64,000 nt of DNA from Symbiodinium kawagutii (Eukaryota > Sar > Dinophyceae > Suessiales > Symbiodiniaceae), in the NCBI GenBank assembly GCA_009767595.1, contig VSDK01011390.1, positions 127,454 through 191,453 on the forward strand. Reading direction: 5' to 3'. This document shows positions 9,444 through 19,998 of this stretch, piece after piece. Every line of letters begins with the position of its first letter. The stretch's first letter is position 1. Made by a program: the position numbers and the translations under genes. The notes beneath the pieces were generated by a model that saw only the letters and a list, made by a program, of their open reading frames with translations, was not told the origin of the DNA and searched no databases.

Positions 9444-10980
9444 TGCATTGCACAATCTGCGGAGGTTCTTCGTAATAAGTGGCCAAAGCACCCGAGCCAT
9501 TACCGGGGAAACAGGTTACCCCGAAGGAGACCCGCTCTCCGTAGTAGCCATGTTGTTGGTCAACTTAGGCATGCATGCATGGCTTACTTCCAAAGTCCCA
9601 CGGGCCTCGGTTTTTTCATTCGTGGACAACTGGGAAGCAACCAGTGAATGGATCGAGGAAATCCCTCTGCTCTTGAAGGCGTTCCAGGACTATGCCACCA
9701 GGTTGGACCTTGCTTTGGATGCCCCTAAGACATACGTATGGTCGGTTACTGCCACTGGTAGGAAATTCCTCAAGCAGCAGGGACTCAGTGTGACCCTCTC
9801 GGAGAAGGACTTAGGAGGACACATGTCATACAGCAAGCGCAATTCCATTGCCAGCATCAAAGCCAGAATCATTGAGAACCAACCACTCTGGCACTGGATA
9901 GCTCGATCCCCCGCCAGTGATCGATTGAAAACCCAAGTGCTCGCAACGGTAGGGTGGCCGAGGTGTCTGCACGGCATCACAGGCTCTCACCTAGGCCCAG
10001 ACCACTTTGCTAAACTTCGATCATCTGCAATGGCGTCATTGGGGTGGAATAAGAAGGGAGCTAACCCCATTGTGCAACTAGGACTCAAACCATGTCCCAA
10101 GACTGACCCTGCCTACTGGGCCATCCAACAGACAGTTTTGAACATGCGCAAGCAAGGCCAAGCTGTCGGGGTGTTTGATGTGGTTGATAGAGTAGTCGCG
10201 GCCAACCCTGTCAAGTTCCACCAAGGACCTGCAGGAGCCTTCTTGCAACGCATCCACATGCTCGGATGGAGCTGGCTCCATCAAGGGATCGTGAAGGACC
10301 ATGAGGACTTTGTTTGGCACTTGTGTGCCATCCCAATCAAAGCACTTCACATGCGACTTGAACATGCTTGGTATAGGTATGTTGCAGGACAGATACATGA
10401 TCGGGACACATTCACTGGCATCCAAGCAGTAGATGTTCATGCATCTTTTCGTGCCTTTCATCAGCGACCGGCGGACCACCAAGGTTTGTTGAGGGTAGCC
10501 ATGAATGGAACATTTTACACAAGAGACAAGATTGTGCACACAGGTAAAATCACAAACTCCTTGTGCCAGTGGTGTGGTTCCGAAGACTCCACCTACCATC
10601 GCAACTGGGAGTGCCCAAACCTCGCAGAGTGCAGACCCCACCAACATGGTGATTTGTCGGACCATGCTCAAACCACGACATGTGCTTACTTAAAAGGGTG
10701 GATCACGGAACCCGATTCTTACTTGCACCTGCGCAGAGCATTGTGTGAACAACCGGACTTGTCTACCACTTTTGAGGCGACCTTTGCTTCAGGGGAGGAT
10801 GCGATCCATCTCTTTACAGACGGTAGCACAGCGGAGCCAACGAAGCCGCAGATCAGGGTCAGTACTTGGGCTGTTGTGCAGGCCAACCTGCATTGCGATT
10901 CTGGTCAGCATGGGAGGACTGCCTGGTTTCAGCCAGACTACCTTTCGAGCCGAACTTTTTGCCCTCGTGTCAGCCTTTGA
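9400..10980 (+). CDS. LINE ORF2, middle part: reverse transcriptase palm, CCHC finger, RNase H start
   Basis: Continues ORF2 in the +1 frame after the C run at 9415-9421. The first codons listed are out-of-frame overlap; useful coding starts near 9421. It has motif B (GYPEGDPLS) and motif C as FVDN, where most LINEs have FADD, so the second catalytic Asp is Asn. A finger CQWCGSEDSTYH...C lies near 10565-10625, as in many LINEs behind the polymerase. LFTDGST near 10810 carries the first RNase H Asp. The true frame is lost again near 10895-10915, and this frame then ends at TGA 10978-10980. Confidence 0.85.
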   Translation: MHYGLPPQLIAVWHDALHNLRRFFVISGQSTRAITGETGYPEGDPLSVVAMLLVNLGMHAWLTSKVPRASVFSFVDNWEATSEWIEEIPLLLKAFQDYATRLDLALDAPKTYVWSVTATGRKFLKQQGLSVTLSEKDLGGHMSYSKRNSIASIKARIIENQPLWHWIARSPASDRLKTQVLATVGWPRCLHGITGSHLGPDHFAKLRSSAMASLGWNKKGANPIVQLGLKPCPKTDPAYWAIQQTVLNMRKQGQAVGVFDVVDRVVAANPVKFHQGPAGAFLQRIHMLGWSWLHQGIVKDHEDFVWHLCAIPIKALHMRLEHAWYRYVAGQIHDRDTFTGIQAVDVHASFRAFHQRPADHQGLLRVAMNGTFYTRDKIVHTGKITNSLCQWCGSEDSTYHRNWECPNLAECRPHQHGDLSDHAQTTTCAYLKGWITEPDSYLHLRRALCEQPDLSTTFEATFASGEDAIHLFTDGSTAEPTKPQIRVSTWAVVQANLHCDSGQHGRTAWFQPDYLSSRTFCPRVSL

Positions 10981-11962
10981 GTTTGCGTTGAGGGGTAAAC
11001 GGGAGTTCTACATTTGGACCGACAATCAAGCAGTTTGGAAGGGAATCACCCATTTTTCTCGTCAGTGTGCAAACACACCGAACACTGATCACGACTTGTG
11101 GGAGCGATTGTACCGACTGTGGTGCGTCACAACTGATTTGGCCTTGCCTTTTCGGATCATCAAAGTTCGTAGTCATGAGGATCCAGCTGCCTACACCGAG
11201 GTTGTCGACAGATGGGTCATTCGCGGAAACGATGCAGCAGATGAGTGGGCCAACCATGCACGGAGCCAATTGCCCAGGGGACTCCAGCAGGCTTGGGCCC
11301 AAGCTAGGAAGGACCACGCCCAACAAACTAACGACCATGCAATCATCCACGAAGTCTTGTGCCAGGTAGGACTTCGTGCAGTCGAAACGAAGCCAACTCG
11401 CAGGGAGAGTGACGAATGTGATTGGGAAACGGTTGAGCGGCCTGCGGGAGTTGAGCAGCAACTCTCCTTCGTTCCCTTGCCAACAGCTGTGCCCGAAGGT
11501 TGTGGAGGTGCATTGGGTACCAATGCAAGCAGACTTTTGAGCTGGCTGACGCAACTGACGCAGGCTCCCGGAGCCCAACCACGGTGGCTTACTTCTTATG
11601 AGTTGTTGGCGCATTATCAAATCACCACCGGACATGTGGGGTACTGGTACAATGGAGCCACCAAAGCCTTCGAAGATGCCACTGAGGTGTATCGACACCG
11701 CGGGTTTGATTTTTTGAAGCTGGCCGCTTGGTTCCAAAGTGCCTTGAAGGCACTGGCCACAGTTTTGGAATCCACTTATTTGCCAATCTCCCTTTTGCCC
11801 CATTCATCAATTTTTCGATGTTGGACGAGGTGTTTACTCTTAGGTATCAATCCTGAGGAGCACAAACAAGTGGAAGCCAAGTTGACTGCCTCCCACAACG
11901 GGAGGATTCAGTCGGTGAGGAAGGCGTTTGGCGCGCGGCCACCCTTCATTCTTTCAGCTTAG
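10745..11962 (+). CDS. LINE ORF2, last part: RNase H and C-terminal tail
   Basis: The third frame of the broken ORF2. Codons before about 10905 are out-of-frame overlap. From there it reads TTFRAELFAL (RNase H Glu), FYIWTDNQAV (Asp), a VRSHED His box and GNDAADEWA (last Asp), so the DEDD set is complete across the two pieces. RNase H removes RNA from the RNA-DNA hybrid. About 200 further residues have no recognised domain. The stop lies 54 nt before the element's 3' end. Confidence 0.82.
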   Translation: MNNRTCLPLLRRPLLQGRMRSISLQTVAQRSQRSRRSGSVLGLLCRPTCIAILVSMGGLPGFSQTTFRAELFALVSAFEFALRGKREFYIWTDNQAVWKGITHFSRQCANTPNTDHDLWERLYRLWCVTTDLALPFRIIKVRSHEDPAAYTEVVDRWVIRGNDAADEWANHARSQLPRGLQQAWAQARKDHAQQTNDHAIIHEVLCQVGLRAVETKPTRRESDECDWETVERPAGVEQQLSFVPLPTAVPEGCGGALGTNASRLLSWLTQLTQAPGAQPRWLTSYELLAHYQITTGHVGYWYNGATKAFEDATEVYRHRGFDFLKLAAWFQSALKALATVLESTYLPISLLPHSSIFRCWTRCLLLGINPEEHKQVEAKLTASHNGRIQSVRKAFGARPPFILSA

Positions 11963-11978
11963 CTAGCCGGACTGGACG

Positions 11979-12000
11979 CTGCTTGCATTGATCAGGCAGC
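11979..12000 (+). other. Hairpin at the LINE 3' end
   Basis: GCTGCTTG pairs with CAGGCAGC (8 bp, one G-T wobble) around a 7-nt loop, in the short 3' tail 16 nt before the element ends. Because there is no poly(A), such a hairpin could be what the reverse transcriptase recognises (inference). Confidence 0.45.
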
Positions 12001-12016
12001 GAGAGCTCAGCGGCGC

Positions 12017-12039
12017 TAGGGGTTGAAACCACCAACCAG
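12017..12039 (+). repeat. LINE target-site duplication, right copy, plus remaining end of the family A MITE
   Basis: 12017-12031 repeats TAGGGGTTGAAACCA of the left flank. 12032-12039 (CCAACCAG) completes the right terminal repeat of the family A element interrupted by the LINE. Confidence 0.88.
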
Positions 12040-13209
12040 TCATTTAGCAGTGGTTGCCGCAACAGTTGCTTTTGTTACTTGGTTGATATTAGTCTGCCAT
12101 ACTAGTAACAGTTGATTGCCAACTGGTGTACTAATTGGTCAAGTAAGCGTTAATCAAACCTGAGCATGAACTGCATGGTTCATAAGCATCAATCACCCCA
12201 TTAATGTTCATAAATTGCTTCAATCTTCATACATATTAATGCAAATGAATTTAGTGGTTGGTCAATCCGTTGGTGTTGGTCAATTGGGTGGTGTTGGTCA
12301 ATTAGTTGGTCAATTGGTTAACATTTCAATGACCCGTACCATGCAACATCGGTGGTCCCAAGGAGATGCAGTCCACATCTATGCGCGAACGCACCAGGCA
12401 CGTGATCCCGATGAAACTGCCGACCGGGGCTCTCCCCTAGGGGTAAGGCAGGATACAACCATCGACCCATCCGTAGTTGTAGCTACTTCATCTTGGTTAT
12501 GTAACGGATGCTAGGTTCATGTTGGTTATGTAACCTAGTTTGCAGTTTCAGCCTCTAACCATCGACATTCACCGCACGACTTCGATGAAATGTGAAGAGT
12601 GTGGATTGGTGGATCGTGGGTCCCTGCAAAGCCGGGTGGATCTGGATGGAGCCATCGGTTTTCACACCGGGCTGTTTCGGATAGCATCGGATAGCTGCGA
12701 TGTTTTCCCAGTGCAGCTGTCCCCAAGCATTTGCCTTCGCCTCAAAGCCGGATGCAAATTGTGAGGCACCATGCGCAATAGGAGGTGGTAGAAGCAGACA
12801 GGAAACATGTATATATCGGACTATAGCAATTCTGCTGCGGTACATATAGTGATGGTTTGGAACTGGTTTCCAGGTATGCAGGGTAAAGTCCACTTGCTCG
12901 TTGAAATTTCGTGCAAGTGGTTGGTCAATTCACGGACGAGATTGGGTATTGAGCGTTGGGCATATGTTGTGACACCCGAGGGGTGCAAAACTTGTGAGCC
13001 GCAGCGAGGGGCATCATAGATCGGTTCATGGTGTGAATCCAATTTGACTCGATTGTTTGTTCCCCAGAGAGTTGTGGGGTTGCTTCACACTCCTGTTGAT
13101 TAATGCAGCTGATCAACACATGTAGTAAGTAAAGTGACACTCTTGCCTTGGTGCCAGAAGAATGTTGCCACTCTTCCAGGTGTTTCCTGTTGTCATCCCA
13201 TCCCAACTG
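12040..13209. other. Intergenic DNA with a short tandem GGTCAATTGG-like stretch
   Basis: No gene recognised. At about 12256-12320 the motif GTTGGTCAATT recurs four or five times with small changes. The rest is unique, moderately AT-rich sequence with short open stretches only. Confidence 0.45.
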
Positions 13210-13317
13210 GTTTTTTCTCCAAATAGGGGACCCCCAAATCATCCCCAGTCAGAATCTGTTTCAGATGATCAATGGATCATTTGGGGGCCTTTAGGGGTCC
13301 CCCAATTTGTTCGAAAC
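13210..13317. repeat. Family B inverted-repeat element
   Basis: Left arm reads TTTCTCCAAATAGGGGACCC..., right arm GGGGTCCCCCAATTTGTTCG. The arms are complementary over the G/C-rich core. Divergent copy. Confidence 0.6.
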
Positions 13318-13498
13318 ATCTTTTAGACAAGTCAACATCCACTGATCAATTTTGTTTCGATACATCTTTGTGAAACATCTTTCCTCCAGCCTTAACGTTC
13401 GCCCCACCACATAAAGCGCCACTGCAATGGAGCATGTTGTACAAGATCGAGATGGCTTGGACAAGATGCGAAAACACTGGCTATACGCAGTGATTTAT

Positions 13499-13597
13499 GG
13501 TTTAGGGTTTCAGGGTTTTTGTTAGGGTTTTAGGGTTTTGGTTTTAGGGTTTTAGGGTTTTAGTTTTAGGGTTTTAGGGTTTGAGGTTTAGGGTTTG
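13499..13597 (+). repeat. Interstitial telomere-like tract (TTTAGGG / TTTTAGGG)
   Basis: About 12 units mixing TTTAGGG, TTTTAGGG and variants, G-rich on the + strand. Dinoflagellate telomeres are reported to be TTTAGGG type. Unique DNA on both sides makes this internal rather than a chromosome end. Confidence 0.8.
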
Positions 13598-13639
13598 ATA
13601 ACTCAAAAGTCAAAAAACAATGGCCCTGTGCAGGAATTT

Positions 13640-13876
13640 GAGCGTTGGGAAATATTCTCAGACCCATGCGGGGCAAACCCTAAGGCTCGGGCGAACATCT
13701 TTGCCTTATTCGAAACATCCAACTGCCCAATTTTGTGGCGAGCCTTCCACTGCTGCGGCCAGGATGCATTGCTTCTCCTGAAACCTCGAGGTGTGGTCGA
13801 TGTCGTCTCGACACGGCATGGGGGGCATCACCAGGGAGGCGGTTCGAGCTTGGTCAAGTTCGATCTCCAGCAATGA
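13640..13876. other. GC-rich island, possible exon of unclear strand
   Basis: Clearly higher GC than its flanks and open on both strands. The minus strand from 13876 reads LEIELDQARTASL..., which looks protein-like. The plus strand is also open to a TGA at 13874-13876. No family recognised. This could be an exon or simply old coding debris. Confidence 0.25.
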
Positions 13877-13900
13877 CTGAACCAACATGGTTCAACGGTG

Positions 13901-13951
13901 CATAGCATAGGTAGCATAGGTAGCGTCGGTAGCATAGGTGGCATAGGTAGC
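13901..13951 (+). repeat. Short tandem repeat GGTAGCATA
   Basis: Five to six imperfect copies of (G)CATAGGTAG in 51 bp. Confidence 0.65.
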
Positions 13952-14569
13952 TGGTGATTTAGATTCGATGGTTTATTGTCATATATAGATCCACTGTCTC
14001 GATCGGCTCTTGTTTATCAGCACTTGTGGGATGATTGGTTCACTAGGTCTGTCACTTGGATGCGCGCGTCAAACGAAGTGCTAACGATTACAGGTGCGGG
14101 GATAGGAACCAATCATGGTCAACCACCATCAATGTTGTCATTTGAGAAATACCGTTTTTTGTTGCAGTCGTGATGGTATGTAGATGGTTGCTGCTGGAGG
14201 TACAAATCTTGATGGTTCAGATATATAGATCCGCTATCAAGGCCGTTCTCAACCTCTTGGGGGGCGACCAATCATCGGATTATTAGTTGGTGGTTTCCGT
14301 CATGCTTTGTAAGGGATCTAGTGGTTAATGATACAGCAATAATGCTTGAACTACTATAAACCAAATCAAAATCCAAATGGTTTACTAACGACAGGGGCTA
14401 GTGGTTAAACCATCACCACCAATGATAATGGTTAAACAAACACCCAGACGGTGGTTCAACCGTCGTATTCCTCGCTGCTTCACCAGGCCAGCTGCTGAGT
14501 CCCGTCCTGGAGGCGCGATAAGAAGATGGCTGATGGTCCAATGAAAAGCGCAGGTGACGGTTGATTGAT
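13952..14569. other. AT-rich DNA, no gene recognised
   Basis: Many short GGTTGATGG / AACCATCAACC words, as in most of the window. No supported coding, RNA gene or element. Confidence 0.45.
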
Positions 14570-14682
14570 GGCTATGGGTCAAGCAGTTAACCAACCAATT
14601 TCTAGGGATAATAACCAACCATAATAGGGAAAACAATGGTTAATAGTGCGGAACCAGGGGTACAGGGTTTTGACCCATAGCC
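14570..14682. repeat. Family C inverted-repeat element
   Basis: A 113-bp element bounded by GGCTATGGGTCAA and TTTTGACCCATAGCC, with the internal words AGGGAAAACAATGGTTAAT and CCAGGGGTACAGGG found in every copy. It carries no coding sequence. Confidence 0.8.
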
Positions 14683-15294
14683 TGATGGTGAATTGATGAG
14701 GTGAATTGATGGGGTGAGTTGACGGGGTGATGGTTGATTGATGGTCCATTGATGATTCTTTGGTGGTTAACTGGTTGATCGGGAATGACAGCCAGGCGTG
14801 ACCAATGAATTCTTTGACTCTGTGGGAGTAGCTGGTGACAGGCCAGTAGAACTGTTCATGCGGGAGCCTCAGGGCTCACAGCCGGCATGACAAGAGAGGC
14901 CGACAACACCTGACAGACGCCTGTGCTGACAGTGGTACTTGGCGTAGGCATGTCTTGTTGTTTTTTAAAGGTTATAATCTCTAAAAAAAGTCAAGAGCAG
15001 AATTTTGGAAGGTTACAATTTCTCTAAAAGTGTCAAGAGCTTGCAGAGGTATGAACCAATAGGTATAAGCAAGAATTACTGATGAGCTGTGAATCCCATG
15101 AATAACAGCTATTAATATCCCAGCTGATGCTGTTGCTGTGGTTGTTCATCAGGAGCGGCAAAAGTAGCATAAAGGCTAGTTTTGCCACGATGAAGATCAT
15201 AAACATTACCGCCACAATCATCATGATCACGTTCTCATGACTACATCGCCGCCATCGAACAAACTCTCATCATGATCAGCATTGTGAGTCATCC

Positions 15295-15345
15295 ACCATC
15301 CACCATCCATCATCCATCATCCATCATCCATCATCCATCGTCATC
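15295..15345. repeat. Short tandem repeat CATCATC
   Basis: About seven copies of CATCATC or CCATCATC in a row. Confidence 0.7.
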
Positions 15346-15390
15346 CTCGTCCCCTGCAAAGAACACCAGAAGTTTGCCTCTGGCGCTTAC

Positions 15391-15499
15391 AGGTTGAAAC
15401 CCCACCTGCCTCGCCTTCCGGAGAAAACCGCTGGCAGCCAGTGGAGTCGTTGGGGATCTCGGGGCGATGCAACACCTCCGTGAGGTGATGGACCACCAC
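15391..15499 (-). CDS. Candidate internal exon of an unidentified host gene
   Basis: On the minus strand, an AG precedes 15499 and GTAAGC follows 15391, so both splice sites are plausible. The 109-nt segment between is GC-rich and reads VVVHHLTEVLHRPEIPND and onward without a stop (36 codons plus one base). Its flanks are AT-rich and stop-filled. No family recognised. A spurious call is possible because of the short length. Confidence 0.35.
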
Positions 15500-16156
15500 C
15501 TTCGGCAATTCATCAATGGAGAATCGTCATATCCGATACAGGTCCTAGTTATGAGTTGGTTAGTAAGCCGCTTCAGCATGATTATATCATATTATATTTA
15601 TAATATTATAGCTGGTAGTTACCCTGGTTACAAGATCAGTGAACTAACTGGGGAGCCCCGCCATGTGATTCACAGCCGTGGTTGGTTTTCCAGACAGGGA
15701 TGCACCATCCTTAAGACAGTCGTGATGGAGCACGATCTGATGCATCAACCAGCCATTGGGACAGCCGTGGCAATAGGAGACGATGGAAGCATAGGATGCA
15801 GCATCAAATGGTAGGCCACTGCATCATCAACTATTCACTCTAGTTACAGGTAACGGTTGTTAGTCACCATGAGTAATCTTGAGTAATTTATCACAACTAC
15901 CCGTGACATTGCCGATATTGCTTGGGGTTTACCGCCATTACCAAGCGCTATCATCAACCCCATCATCAAAAGCATCCTTGATTATGCTCCATGGCTGATG
16001 GCAAACCACCTCAATCTTGATCATGTTCAACCACCCCGTTGTGATCATTACATATCATTACTGACTATCACCAACTAACCATATCAACGATCACCTCACC
16101 AACTATCTGCTGCTAGATAGGGTTGGTTTGACAATACTAGCTAACATTACCTAGCC

Positions 16157-16264
16157 ATATGGAGGTTTCTCCAAATAGGGGACCCAAAAAATAGTTGGTT
16201 TATTACTATAAATGAGTAGTAATGGATGATTTGAGGGTACCCCTATTTTGAGAAACCACCATAT
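16157..16264. repeat. Family B inverted-repeat element
   Basis: Bounded by ATATGGAGGTTTCTCC and TTTTGAGAAACCACCATAT, with AAATAGGGGACCC and GGGTACCCCTATTTT inside. Near-complete 108-bp copy. Confidence 0.75.
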
Positions 16265-16963
16265 CTAGCAGCCAGGAGCAGCACTCCAGTTTTACCAACC
16301 GCCCCGCACCGTTATGGCACGACCGCTAGCGCACTGAGGCACCTCCGAGTGCTGAACAACGTGCTGCTGTCCTTCGAGGCGTGCACGAGTCATCGATCTC
16401 AAAAGTGACTGATGAGCAATCACAACCAGTGGGATTAGTAGTGGTCAGTAATTGTTACGTGGTGGTTGAGAATCGTTAAGAATGGTTGGCGGTTGACAAT
16501 GGTTGATAATGGTTCATGGTGGTGAAAGATGAAAGTACATAGTAAAACAAGGTTGACTGTGGTTTGCAGTGTTTTTACCTCCGATTTTGCACTTAAATCC
16601 CAGCGACACTGGGTGGTTGGTTGGCGACGTTTAGTGATAAGCATAGATAATAACAATTTGTTTATCAATTGAAACATCCATTGATATGTCAAACCACCAT
16701 AACTGGTACAAGCAGGTGCAATCTTACTCATACATCTACTCTTCAACTAACCCATGTCACCAAAAATGTGCCACCTTCAGCTGTGACGTATTGAGGAAAC
16801 CCGTCGATGAATCAGCACAGCTTCAAACCTACAAAGCTGAAGCTTTGTTCATCAGGGTGCCATTGTGTGGTTGGTGGTTTCAAGACCTTTTAACGTTTTA
16901 TCATCATGGTTAATGATGGTTGATAATAGGAGATAACAAGCAACAATAATGCTTAAACAACTA
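16265..16963. other. Intergenic or intronic DNA with a small GC-rich island
   Basis: 16285-16400 is GC-rich and open on the + strand (ALRHLRVLNNVLLSFEACT) and on the - strand. It may be an exon, but strand and splice sites are unclear. The rest is AT-rich with no recognised feature. Confidence 0.3.
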
Positions 16964-17060
16964 CTGGTTGATGGTTTGATTGACATTTTGCATTTGCACT
17001 GGTCATCAATAAATGGTTGGTTGTTTAAATATTTTTCATAGGCGTTACCCCACCAACCAG
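16964..17060. repeat. Family A MITE
   Basis: CTGGTTGATGGTTTGATTGACA ... ATATTTTTCATAGG ... CCCACCAACCAG. A 97-bp copy with slightly diverged terminal repeats. Confidence 0.75.
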
Positions 17061-17261
17061 TGGCGTTTTGCGTTTGCTTAAACAAGAACTGGTCGCTGAT
17101 GTCATTCCTGGAGGTTGTCATTCCATGGTGTTTCTATGACGACTAAGCTGTGATTGAAACCGCCAATCCTTACCGGAAGTCTATCCATGTTACCGCAGAG
17201 CTGACGGTTCGAACCAACCAACCATGAGGAATCACTGTATACATTTGATTCATCAAGCGAA

Positions 17262-17375
17262 CTGGCTGCTGGTTTTTCACATTTTTTCCTCGGCACGGCC
17301 GAGATTGCTGTCGTGCGGAGGTGAATGACAATGATTGACTAATATTTTGGGGGATTGCTTCTAACCACCAGCCAG
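17262..17375. repeat. Family A MITE, diverged
   Basis: CTGGCTGCTGGTTTTTCACA ... GATTGACTAATATTTT ... CTAACCACCAGCCAG. The terminal repeats still pair over most of 15 bp. Confidence 0.6.
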
Positions 17376-18399
17376 AGAAGGAAACAATTTGCGTATATTT
17401 GTGTACCATTTTGGGAATCAGCAAATCTGAACCATGCAGCAGTGATTATCTCTGTGGACTGGTGAGCGCCTTCAACCTAATGGAGCTGCGCTGCAGCCTG
17501 AAATTGGATGAAAATCCGGATTCACCATTTTGGTGATGGATTCATGCCAAATTCATTCAAAATGGAACAATCCAAATGTAGGAATCCGGTGAAATGTGAT
17601 GAACATTCCACTAATCAGATGCCAAATCCATGTTCCATTTTGACTACTGGAATCGTAGGGTCCCGGATGTCGAGAGCCAACATAGCTTCCAACGATTTGC
17701 CACCCCACTGCCAGCTCTTTAAGCCGCTGGAAGCGCAGCTTGTGTCCCACAATTGAAATGGTTGGTCGCTGTGCCCCATTGTTTTGGTATGATTCGTCAT
17801 TGCATACAGCAAGTATATGATATGCAGGTTTATTCGGCTTTGCAATTGCTTTAGTACCTATGCCTGTAGATATACGCTTCCTGATTTTCAGGGAGGCATG
17901 TATGCAAATGTAACGCATATGAATACATACATATACATGCGTGTGTGTGTGTGTGCATTTATCTCACAATATTATAGGTGTATACAGAAAATACGTAGTT
18001 ATAGTGCATTCATGTGCATACTGTATTTCATAGATACAGAATTACATGGGTGCATACATACATTGCAACATACATTGCTGCATACATCACGGCTGTATAC
18101 ATGTCCGCTCGGTCATTGCCACATCCCGCCTGTGGGTCACACGCAGGACGATGGCTCCTTCCATGAAGGCCCGGCGAAAATCAACCTGGCAAGGTACGGT
18201 AGGAGTGGTTGATTAGTGTTAATAATATAGCTAGTTCACAATGGTTAATAAGCCAACCTTTGACAAGATTATCCACTGTTAGTATGACTTAATGTTAGTA
18301 GAGTTGGTTAAGAATTTAATCATGAGAATAATCTTAACCATGGGTAGTAATTGACCATTCTGAGAAATGGATAAGACTGGTTCATAGTTGTTAATATAG
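17376..18399. other. AT-rich DNA with ATACA/TACAT-rich stretch, no gene recognised
   Basis: 17500-17640 has short imperfect repeats of GGATTC/GAATCC and CCAAAT words. 17870-18100 is rich in ATACAT and TGTGTG runs. No coding recognised. Confidence 0.45.
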
Positions 18400-18493
18400 C
18401 TGGTTTGGTGGTTTGATTGACATTCCATATTTTCCCATAGTAGCGACTGGTTGGTTGACCATTTTGCATAGGGGTGGTTCAACCACCAACCAG
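18400..18493. repeat. Family A MITE
   Basis: CTGGTTTGGTGGTTTGATTG ... GGTTGACCATTTTGCATAGGGG ... AACCACCAACCAG. A 94-bp copy. Confidence 0.75.
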
Positions 18494-19471
18494 ACCTCAG
18501 AGGAACCTCGCTTTAGCGCAGTGCAAGCCTGCTGGGTTGTAAGCCTTGCGTAAGCCTTGTAGATATGACAAGTAACAAGGTTGGAACATTTTGAAGCTGC
18601 GCGTGGCCAAGAGGGATTGGGGGTTGGGTCAAAGTACTGAGGTACCTCTATCAGGAGTAAGCTATGACTTAGCCGTAGCAATCTCCAATAGCTAACCCAG
18701 CAAAAATGTTGCAGGCTGAGCAGTTATTGAACTTCCTGATTGATTATCGTTGGATCGTGGGGGTGTTCATGGCTGCGCATCATCACCCATGGGAAATCAT
18801 GGAAACATGTGCCAACCAACCAGGCATGCCAGGGAAATCCCGTGGAAGACCATGGAAAACCACGGAAAATCTATGATAAGTCGGTAGTTTGGACATTTTT
18901 CATTTGGCTTCTCCGGAAAGGGTACCCCCAAAAATCTTTCAGGTTTCTGATTCAACTCATTCTGCTTGGTGTGGAGGAACACGTGCTGGTTGGGAAGCCC
19001 TGTACCATCCGGTACCATTGCAGTTGGGCAACTTTGATCAAGTATACACAGTTGGGGGCCAGAGGAAAGCCCCCTTATTTGCTCTCAACGCTGTCTGGAG
19101 TTTCAGATTCCTCAAGCTTTAATGTCCATGAAGTGAGCCTTCCAGGGGCGTTGTTTTGGAGGTTCATGAACTGGAATGACAGTCGCAGACACTTTGAGTG
19201 TTGTGACTCACTTCTAATTTTTTTTGATTTCCATTTTTTTCTGGTTTGTAAATTTCGAGCATGTTTCTATTTTCAACCACACTATTTGGGATGATTTTAA
19301 GCATCAATTGCACCAAGCTTTAACCACTAACCACTAGTGACCATCACATTTAGCTGCACAAACATGTCCAGCATTTCTCAACAATACCTGATGACAATTA
19401 TATACCACCAAGCAGTTTTAACCACTATGAACCACTATCACTCAGTTTTAAGCGACCAGATGGTAGACGAA
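18494..19471. other. Intergenic or intronic DNA, no gene recognised
   Basis: A 184-codon open frame covers 18740-19294 but its composition is not protein-like and it has no recognised domain. No element found. Confidence 0.4.
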
Positions 19472-19887
19472 CCACTGATTAATAGCCAGTTTAACCAGTT
19501 TACCTGGTTGCAATTTGGGTGTTTCTCAAAATCGGGGACTCCCCAAATCATCCTTATGTGAACCATAGCGATAAACCAACGATTTTTTGGGTCCTCTATG
19601 GCTTGGGACACTGCCATTGGAACTGGTGACTGGCTGGTTGCCAGCCACCACAGCTCCGCCCAGGCTCCGGTTTGCTCAACGCATGGAAGTTGGACACGGG
19701 AGTCGCTCGGTGTTTTGGGACTGATTTGGTTTGCCGTTGCCGTTTCGCATCGCGTGACCATGAATGAACCATATCTAGCTTTTGGTAGATTCAGCTCGCC
19801 CTAGAACCATTGATCTACAGATGGTTTCCCATGTTTTCCCGGTTTGCTGGTTCGGTTGCTGGTTGTTGCTGTTTTTGGGACTCATTT

Positions 19888-19998
19888 GGCCATGGGTCAA
19901 TATTTAGCAACCGTCTAATGGGGGATAATCAACAACAAGAATAGGGAGAACAATGATAAATGATCGGGAGCCAGGGGTACAGGGTTTTGACCACAGCC
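19888..19998. repeat. Family C element inside duplication copy 1
   Basis: GGCCATGGGTCAATATTTAG ... GGGGATAATCAACAACAAG ... CCAGGGGTACAGGG ... TTTTGACCACAGCC. The partner copy is at 28386-28496, so it predates the duplication. Confidence 0.75.

Larger units (their letters stand above)
1615..12016 (+). mobile_element. LINE retrotransposon with a DNA methyltransferase in ORF1
   Basis: A 10,402-bp non-LTR element. It has ORF1 (1686-6917), ORF2 (7047 to 11962, with two frameshifts) and a 54-nt 3' tail with no poly(A) and a small hairpin. Order and domains (APE endonuclease, reverse transcriptase, CCHC finger, RNase H) fit the RNase H-bearing LINE groups. The 15-bp target-site duplication proves a complete insertion. 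Its 5' end begins inside a codon series that would read KPGP in the ORF1 frame, so the copy may be slightly 5'-truncated. A perfect duplication and only two single-base lesions suggest a young copy, now unable to make full-length ORF2 without frameshifting. Retroelements carrying C5 methyltransferases are published for dinoflagellates. Confidence 0.92.
14683..16156. other. AT-rich DNA holding a simple repeat and one candidate exon
   Basis: Includes GTGAATTGATGGG-like tandem words (14688-14735), a CATCATC run (15295-15345) and the candidate minus-strand exon listed separately. Otherwise nothing recognised. Confidence 0.45.

Noticed and set aside
17200-17230. tRNA T-loop-like GGTTCGAACC
   Set aside because: No matching acceptor, D-arm or anticodon stem can be drawn around it.
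18740-19294. 184-codon open frame (+)
   Set aside because: Composition is not protein-like, with no domain and AT-rich sequence; likely chance.
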